A DNA stretch of 64,000 nucleotides, taken from NCBI GenBank assembly GCA_012845835.1, contig JABAKD010000011.1, positions 498,501-562,500 of the forward strand, given 5' to 3'. The stretch's first letter is position 1. Each line of letters starts with the position of its first letter. Of this stretch, positions 51,701-60,700 are shown in pieces. The notes below the pieces were generated by a model. The model ran no database searches. It was not told the origin of the DNA and saw only the letters and a program-made list of their open reading frames with translations. This DNA comes from Undaria pinnatifida. Taxonomy: Eukaryota; Sar; Phaeophyceae; Laminariales; Alariaceae. The translations under genes and the position numbers were made by a program.

Positions 51701-54700
51701 ATATGTTGACAAGACCCGATTGATATGTTAAAACGATTCGATTGATGCGCTGACAATATCTGGTTGATTTGTTCACAAGGTTATATTGATATGTGGACAC
51801 GATTCGATTGATGCTGCAAAATCCGAATGATGTGTCGACAAGATCCGAATGATGGTGCTACCGGTGGAGAGCCAGGAGACTGGCGCATACAAGAGGGCCG
51901 CTGCCACAAAAGGCATTGATATGTTGACAAGATCCGATGTACATGTTGACACAATTCGATTGATATGTTCACATGATTCGATTGAGATGTACACAAGATC
52001 CGATCGATAGGTTGACAAGACCTTATAGATATGCTGACAAGATCCGATTGATTTATTGACAAGATTTGTTTGGCATGTCGACAAGATTCGATTGGTGTGT
52101 TGACTGAATTCGGTGTATGTGCTTACAATATTCGATTGATTCAAATGTCGACAATATTCGATTGATAAGTTGACCAGATTGATGGGTCGACAACAGGTGG
52201 AAAATCAGGAGGCTGTTGTAACGAGAAACCGCTGGCACAAAGGCCATCGCAACTGACACGATTCGATCGATATGCTGACACAACTCGATCGATTTGTTGA
52301 CAATATCCGATTGATACGTTGATAAAATTCAAGCGATGCTCGTCAAGATTCGATTGACATGTTGACACGATTCCATTAACGGCGCAACAGGTGGAGAGCC
52401 AGGAAGCTGTCGCGAAGGGGAAAGCCGCTGCCACCAAGGCTATCGCCGACGACGCTCAGAGGGACCTTGATGAAGCCTTACCGGCTCTGGATGTTGCGGT
52501 GGCTTGCTTGAAGGACCTCAAGAAGGCCGACATAGATGAGGCGAGTTTTATCACCTCTCCTTTTTCTGCCGGACTTGTGCAACGATAGAGGTATACCACG
52601 TTTTGGCCATTTTGTTTTTTTCAAGACGAGGCTCCTTAACCCAGGGTTGTCGAACGAAATCAATGTCATTTTCATTATTGTTATTCGATTTTGCTTCTTG
52701 TCTTACCTATTCCACGCGATTTTTTATCGGATTGCACTTTCATTTTGCTCAAAATCAATTTTAAGGTGACGTATTTGGACTTATTTGATGCATTTGATAG
52801 AGAGCTCCTCAAGTGGGGATCTAGATATATCTATTGTAGCAGATGTCGCCGTGTGGCGGAAGATTGTGAGGAGGATGAGCCGGCAGTGTATATGAGGATT
52901 GGTTTCACTGCGCCGCAAACTGCCGACAAGGCTTGTTAGCAGAAAGAATAGCGAAAGTCCGAACGATTCCGAGCTTCGTGTATTAATCGCACACATCACA
53001 AACAGGGTAAATCGACGAGCCACGACCAGCCTTGTCGACCGCCAGAGCATGGCACGTGATACGTGCAATTTGGCGAATTAAGTTGAGAGCCCAAGGAAAC
53101 CGCAACAACATGCCAACCTCGACAAGCAATCGGTGTCGTAGAACAACGGCGCTGCAATTCCTGTCCAGAGTGTTTCGCCTCTAGCAAAAACCGCTTATTT
53201 CGTTGCATTATTGCGACTGATTTTAATGTCTCTATCAGGTTCGGAGCCTAGGGAAGCCTCCGTACGGCGTGAAGCTGACGATGGAGGCAACGTGCATCAT
53301 GTTCGGCCTCAAGCCCGACAAGATGAACGACCCCGACAACCCAGGGAAAAAGGTGGAATGGTTTAAGTTAATTGTTTACGTACCGCGTGTAGCTGCAGTA
53401 CAGCATATGTAGAGCGCTTCACGCCAAACCCCGTGGTGCGGACGGATCTTCGAACGCTGGATAACTTCCAGAGATTCGAGTCAAATTATTTAGTTGCGAC
53501 ATTCTGGTGAGTGCTTGAAAAATCCTAGAGCGGTCTCGAAAAATGGTTCGATGGCGTACGTTCAAATGTGTGTTATTGGGTTGATATCATCTGAGGGTAG
53601 TTACGAAGTGTTTTCAGATTCCAGTCTTTTTTACGTTTCGACTGGGCAACAATCATTTTTAAACGGCAGCACGATACACGGTATATCGTCAAGTTGGGGT
53701 CGCGGCGCGCCTATCTGATTTTGCAACATCATTGTCCAAAAAGAGACACGAGTGTTCGCTCTATAGGGGAGAAGTTTGCGCTGCACGCTGTCAGAAGGCA
53801 ACTAAGATTCCGAACATATTAGTTTCAATGTATGTTGTACTCTTCTGAACCCAAGCTGATCATTCAAAGTAGGTATTGGATTCAATGAGGCCTTCTGCCC
53901 CAGCAGGGGGGCCTCGCCCGGGAGAAACTCCGCGCTGAGTGTGCTCTTGCGGCGATCTGAAAATTTTGTAAATGAAGAAACTGCTGAATGCTAACCTGGG
54001 TGGGTAGGGTGGTCGTTACTTCTCCCCCAACCTCTGTTTTCTGTCTTCGGGTTGGTTGGAAAAACACAGATGACCGGGGATGCTACTCACGCTCCAAGTC
54101 GTTTGGGGTCCAACTCATGGAGCCACCTCCGTACCTTCGTCGGCTGTAATTTCGTGTCTCCCAACTTTGATTCTCGCGGTCTGGGCTTTCAGGTGAACGA
54201 CTGGTTCGGTGCGGCGAAGAAAAACCTTCTCTCCAACGCCAACAAGATGCTTCTCGACATGCAGGAGTACGATAAGGACAACATCCCCGACAAGGTTATC
54301 GCGGTGAGAACATAAGGAACTACTGTCACGCGTTTTGTAACCTTTCGCATGCTGTTCACTGCGGGTATACGACGCGGTTTTGTGAGCATCCACGTTTTAA
54401 CTGCGGGCATGACCCATGCAAACGGGTGGTTCAATTCTATACGTTGAGTCGTTTCTTCTACGCTATGCTTCCCTTGGAATACACAAATCCCGAAACTTAT
54501 TTGATATCTATACCAGTACGTAGTACGATACCATTGGTCTGCTTTACGGCGAAGAAGTATGCTTAGCGCTTGTCCCATCCCTTGTCTGCACTCGCCACAC
54601 CCACCATACGGTTTCATCGCGTGCAACGCATGGAATGTGAGCGCAGGCGATCGATCCGTTCGTGGTCAATCCTGACTTCGAGGCAAAGCAGATCGAGAAG

Positions 54701-57700
54701 GCTTCTAAGGCGTGCACGGCGATCTGCCTGTGGGTGCGGGCAATGCACAAGTACAACATGGTCGCGAAGCAAGTGGAGCCCAAGAGAAAGCTTTTAGCAG
54801 AAAAGCAGGTGTGTGGCCGAATCTACGAGGCGTCTTATGACAGGGTATTGTACCTGGTAGCACTTTTTGGTGGCCGAAAAAAAAACAAATCTGAAGGACG
54901 CAGGCTCCTTACCCCGAAATCGTCGCGTAAAAAAAAATCAATTTTTGCCTTACGGTATAATTCATGTTGTGGTACATCTTGGCCACGGGATTGTTGATCG
55001 GGTTGTTGTGCCTTTTGATTTTTTTTCAAGATGTTGTGTGCCGGGTGAGGTACTAAAAACTAAGGCTGCTTGAAATGAGGAGATAAGGAACCGAAAACGG
55101 TGCACCTTCGTCGTGCATAAAAAAAAAGAAAGAAAACTCCAGTTCCTACAGTGTCCCCTTTGCGTATCCTGTTCTCGCAGAGCAGGTATTAGTAGACTTG
55201 GGCGCAGTGATGATAACCGGACGCTGGAAATCCGGTGGCTTCATATTTTACCCAAACGTGAACATTTAGATATAACTGGACGGGAAGTTAAACAGCAAAA
55301 AAAGTTCATCGTGTTCATCGTGCATGTGGGGTCGCGATTTCGCCACACAGTCGCCAATATCCCCCTCTTCTCTTGGGCCATAAACCCTTGGAAATGAAGT
55401 ATCTAGAAGCCGGACATACGTAGATGGGCCCAAGAGAAAGCTGTTTGCGGAAAAATAGGTGGGCGTTCCACACCAAAACGATCGCGCCTCTCATGCACCT
55501 GTTGATATGCTCCACGTTAGACCAAAGGCCGTGAAATTGCACTATATCGTTAACACTTTGCTCTGCGCCAATACCCAGCTCTGTGTTTGCGTGGGGGGAG
55601 AGCAGCCGGCACGAGGCGCGATCGTGTGTAGGTAGTGAGGATGTGAGTACGACAGGACAATGGACCCACGTCAAACTGGCTGGTGACATGTTTTTCTTGA
55701 CGCATATAAACCCCGACCGCCTGCACCATCGCGGCGGAGACGGCTCGTTTATTCTAACAATCAGCGCCAAAGGAAAGCGTCGTGGTAAGACTGTCTCTCT
55801 TCGAGTGCATCGACGTTTGTGGAAGCGGTGAACTGCACCCAAGAGCATGCACACGGCTTAAACCCCGACCAACGTCAAAATTATTCCAGATAGAACTGGA
55901 CGTTACCATGGCCGAGCTAGCCCAGGCACAGGAGACTTTGAAAGAAACTCTCGACAAGGTCGCGACGCTGGAGGCTCAGTTCGACGAGGCCAACACCAAA
56001 AAGGTGCGACGGGAAAACGGTCGTATTTTTATCATTAGTCAGCGTGATGAGTTGGTGTTGTCGTCAATAGAAAATAAAATATGCGTCGCCACCATGCAAT
56101 TTTTTAGTTGGACGCATCTGTTTTTGTGACACTTAATGCTCTAGTCCGGTTTGAGCTCAATTTGACAATGGTCGACGCCCTAACAAACCCTTTTCGGACT
56201 TGATTATATCTTGATTATTGTTTAGCGACCTGAACAACGAAAGGTAGTGCAGACGCGCGATCTCATAGAGGTATACCCATTTTTTGCTTAAATCTTTTCT
56301 GAACGACGGGGCTCCTCAGCCCTTTTAGCACCGCAGTCCCGACATGGGAACAAAACACTTGAATTTACACTAGGATCATTTTTTGGAGTTGGAAATGGGT
56401 TAACCCAACATCGCCCTATTGTCCTTCTTGTTTTTCTGTAATATTATTTTGTTTTTATACCTCCGCCATGGCATGGGGGTAGTTTTCATCGGGTTTCACT
56501 TACAGCATGCTCAAAATAAGCTATTGGGCGAGGTGTAGAGCTCTTTCGGCGTGGATGCGTACGCAACGACCGTAGACGTATCATCGTGCTGTGCTAGAGT
56601 GTGCGTGCCATATCGCTTTCACATTATTATTTTTAGCGAGTATGTTTGCTTTAGGCCTATTGTAGCGTATAGTAATCAATGTCGATCGGGTTGTTGGCGC
56701 GAACGAACGCCTTCGAAGTCATGTTTCGGGTGGGGTATCGGTGAGATATCGGACTCCTCGCGATAGGAGCTCAGGAAAATTATGTTTTTCCCCCTTGCGT
56801 GGGATGACTCTTCCTTACGTTGCACTTCGGGCTGCAACACGCGTGCTACTATAGAGGTGAGTCGTTTTGCGATAGCGCCCCATCCCCAAGTTTTGTTTCA
56901 CGAAATCGCCGGTTTTGAATCCAGCTCCCGTATGTCCTGAAATACGGTGCCCCTTGCCACCCCGACACCATCGCTCGATAGTACTACTACTAGTAGTAGT
57001 GGTCTTTTGCAAGCAAGAAAAAATCATATATGAAGAGGTGTTTGTTTCTCTAGCATCCTTCCTCGTGTCGAGCGGCCATGAAACGTCCTTTAAAGAAAAA
57101 AAAAGAAAATCGCTGGTTTGGGGGGAGGCTAAGGTTTTGGGATTTGTTACAGGTGGCACTTTTCGGCAATTTTTTTTTTTCTGGTATGATAGGGCTTACC
57201 TTAACCCCAAATCGTGGGAACGAACGCCAATTTTTTTTTTCAGCAATGACCCTTTTGGGTGAGAAAAATGCCTCCTCAAAGTGAGGAGCCCCGGAAAAAA
57301 AAATAATAATGACGGTGCACCTTCACCTTGGCCGATGCTCTAGTCCACCGAGGCTAACCGTAGGTGGGGTGGGGGGGGGGTGCCCTGGTTTTCACGTTGA
57401 TGGGTCAGGGCCACTCGCCCGAGTGTGACTCTGCGCCTCACTGCAACAAAAAAGACACATCAGGCGTTTCTTTTGGCGCGGCGTACCTAATTCATTCTAG
57501 GGTGGTGTCACATCGCAGAAGAACAAACACGCGAAACTCTAACACTGCTGCGGGAACAGGCGTGGTCACTCGCACAAGTAAGCTCCACCCACTGAAAGAA
57601 AAAAAAAAAGTAAGCCCTCTACCATAGCCTTGGTAAAATCGTTTATTATCATTTATTTATTTATTTGGACGCGTGCTACGATAGAGGGGTGCACCAACCA

Positions 57701-60700
57701 TTGTTTCTTTGTTTTTTGCTGAGGTTCCTCAATTAATTTGGGAGCTTAAGGCGTAAGACCTCTCACAAAAAAAAAAATGATTTGGAGAAAAATATAAAAG
57801 CTGCTGCTTATCATACAACCGCGGCATGACAAAAATCCCACGGCCTAAGTTACACAAGGAGAATCATGCAAAAATATGTCGTATTTCCGCCTATAGTATT
57901 AGTAGGTTTATTAGTAGGTTAAGGAGCCCCGTCATTCAGAAAAAGCAATCGCCAAAAAAAGGTGTACCTCTATCGTATCATGCCTCTTTTCTCTCCCTGG
58001 AGTATCCAAAGGGGTCGGGGGAATGGGGTCGAGGTACACAAACGACGCCAAAAACATACCAGGTATGTGTGGTCGTTCCAACCGTCTCGTCCAGTATGAG
58101 CCCGCAGCAGTACGACTAGCGTCACGCGACCCCGTGCGCCGTGGCCCGGACGCTAGAGCTGTCAGCATTCTATACGTCCCGCAGCCCGCGTTAATTCACG
58201 TGGCCAATGCTGTAGCCGTTCATGTGTTTCAACACTGGCTTTCCCTTTGACGTCTCACGAGGGGCCAACACCTTGTTTCCGCGAATTAGGTTAATAAGCT
58301 GGTTGGGCGACGACACCTTGATACCTCCTCCCCAAGCCTTGGTTTGAGGAAAGCAAAACCTCGATAAACGATGTTTGTGATCTCGTTGGGTGACTGACAC
58401 CCTACTTTTACCGACAACCCCTGCGTGGTTTTTACATGGGCAGGAAAAAACATGAGATGAGATGAGATGAACGAGGTGGAAGAGTGAAAAAAAAAACTAA
58501 GCCATTAGAAAATCTTGACAACTATCCGGAATGATCTACAAGTACTGTAGTTGGAAATGGTCGACGCCTTAACCCCCCCCCCCCCCCCCCCCCCCGCCCT
58601 GCCTATTTGCTTTCACGACAGGAAAAACTGATGAACGATGTGGAGGAGTGCAGGGCCAGGTTGGACCGTGCGCAGAAGCTCATTGGGGGGCTTGGGGGAG
58701 AGAAAGACCGATGGACCGTGAGTTTGCTCCTGGCATTGCACTACCTCAGTAGTGGTTCCTCTATAGTGCCGATTGAGTAGTGCCGAGCGCCCGCTACAGT
58801 GCCTGTAAAATCGCGTGCCACACATAGGAACAACTAGTAGTGGCAGCAAGCGGAGTAGTGTCGGTTGCTATTATAGTGCAGGTATTTCCCTCTATCGTGC
58901 ACATACCGGCACTACAGAGGGGCCGTTACTGTACTCCTGACGTTCTCGATATAAAACACTCCCCCCGCATGGAAAACACATTTGCGAAAAACGCAAGACG
59001 CACCCACCGGTCGGATGCAAAAAGCGTACAAAATAATACCTCACGCAAATAACCGTGTGGTAACTTGGCCAACTATCAGCGAAGCTAGGTGGCGACTTTT
59101 TCTTAAAAACCATACCAAGGAACTTTTACTCCCCAGCTCAATTACTCTGCAGTAAGAGGTTTTACCCTCAGCGACTTTCTGGACAAGCCACAAGGTCATG
59201 GTCACAGATCACAGGTGTTTTCCCTTCTCCCACCCCCGAAATCGACTTATAGTGACCCAACCCGCACCCCTTCCCATTGGAGTTACTGAAACAGGCACCG
59301 TCCCAAGAGAGGCGCCCCGCTTCCCTGGTATTCGCAGCGCGAATGTTATGTAGACGGCGAAATACTTACTCGAAAATGTCCCGGACCATATTCGTTCTAT
59401 CTGTTGACGAAACCAAGCCCTGAATTTGATATAGCGTAGTTTCGCAGCTGATCCACCTGCGTCTGCGTTGTTGAGTGAACAGCATCGAAGTCCCCTAGGA
59501 AAGTGATGACCGAGGCACAATGGTGACGCTTTTGATGCTCGGGGCGACTAAAGCATAGCATTGCGAAAGGACGCCGCGTAGCATCGAACACGTCCGCTAT
59601 AGTACCACCCCCCTGCCCCTCCTCAGTGACTAGACGGCGCAAGTTTACACAGTGCCTCTCCTTTCCCGCTTCCCACGATGTACGTCCACACCTCAAAAAA
59701 AAATAACATGACGTTGTTTTTTTTTCCGTTGTCATACACTTGAAATATGTAGGCGAGTGTTACGGCGCAAGCCGACAACGAGGTTAGGACAACCTCGTCG
59801 GGAACGTCGTTCTGGCTTCGGCCGGCATGCTTTGAACTACAGTAGCATTATTTAATTAACTATTAATAGTTCACCCCCACATTGCTACGACGCGTGCTAC
59901 GATAAAGGTACAGTACCTCTTTTTGACAATATTTTTGTCTAAATGGCGGGGCTCCCTCCTTAAAACCCAGGTACAGTACCTCTTTTTTTCAATTTTTTGT
60001 CTGAATGGCGGGGCTCCCCCCTTAAAACCTAGGTGCTGTACCTATTTTTGGCAATATTTTTGTATAAAACCCTCATTAGCCCGGGTACAGTACCTTTTTT
60101 TGGTAATCTTTTTATCTCAATGGCGGGGCTCCCTCCTTCACCCAGATACAGTACCTCTTTTTAGCTCTTCTTTTTGTCTGAATGGCGGAGCTCCCTCCTT
60201 AGCCCAGATACAGTACCTCTTTTTGGCAATATTTTTGTCTGAATGGCGGGGCTCCCTCCTTAACCCAGGTACAGCATCTCTTTTTGGTAGTTTTTTGTCT
60301 GAATGGCGGGGCTCCCTCCTTAGCCCAGGTACAGTACCTCTTTTTGTTAGTTTTTTGTCTGAATGGCGGGGCTCCTTCCTTAGCCCAGGTACAGTACCTC
60401 TTTTTGGTAGTTTTTTTGTCTGGATGGCGGGGCTCCCTTCTTAAGCCGAAATAGTCGGAAACGCTACTATTTTTTAGATGTACGATTTTTTCGTGGACCT
60501 AGGCCATGTGTTTTGTTCATCTGGTTCCATATTCAGTCCACCCAAAATCAGTTTTTTTTGGGGTGGGATATTGAGCTCCGTAACGCCTTCCGAACTGGCA
60601 ACCCTTTTTTTGTTACAAAAAGTTAGTGCAGGGAGGGATTTTGGGGCTCTCAAGGAATTGAGCCACCAACCACCCTCCTAAGGCAAAGGGGGTACCTCTG

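Larger units (their letters stand above)
51590..52385 (+). repeat. ~21-22-bp minisatellite with two embedded exon 34 copies
   Basis: Degenerate units of gacaagattcgattgatatgtt fill almost 800 bp up to the exon 34 acceptor. Copies of the exon 34 start lie within it at 51861-51916 (gtggagagccaggagactgg...) and 52194-52253 (caggtggaaaatcaggaggctgtt...). Confidence 0.9.

Noticed and set aside
59923..60444. 173-codon frame with repeated LNGGAPS units
   Set aside because: Reads through the 60-62-bp array derived from family A; changes frame between units, and no dynein continuity.
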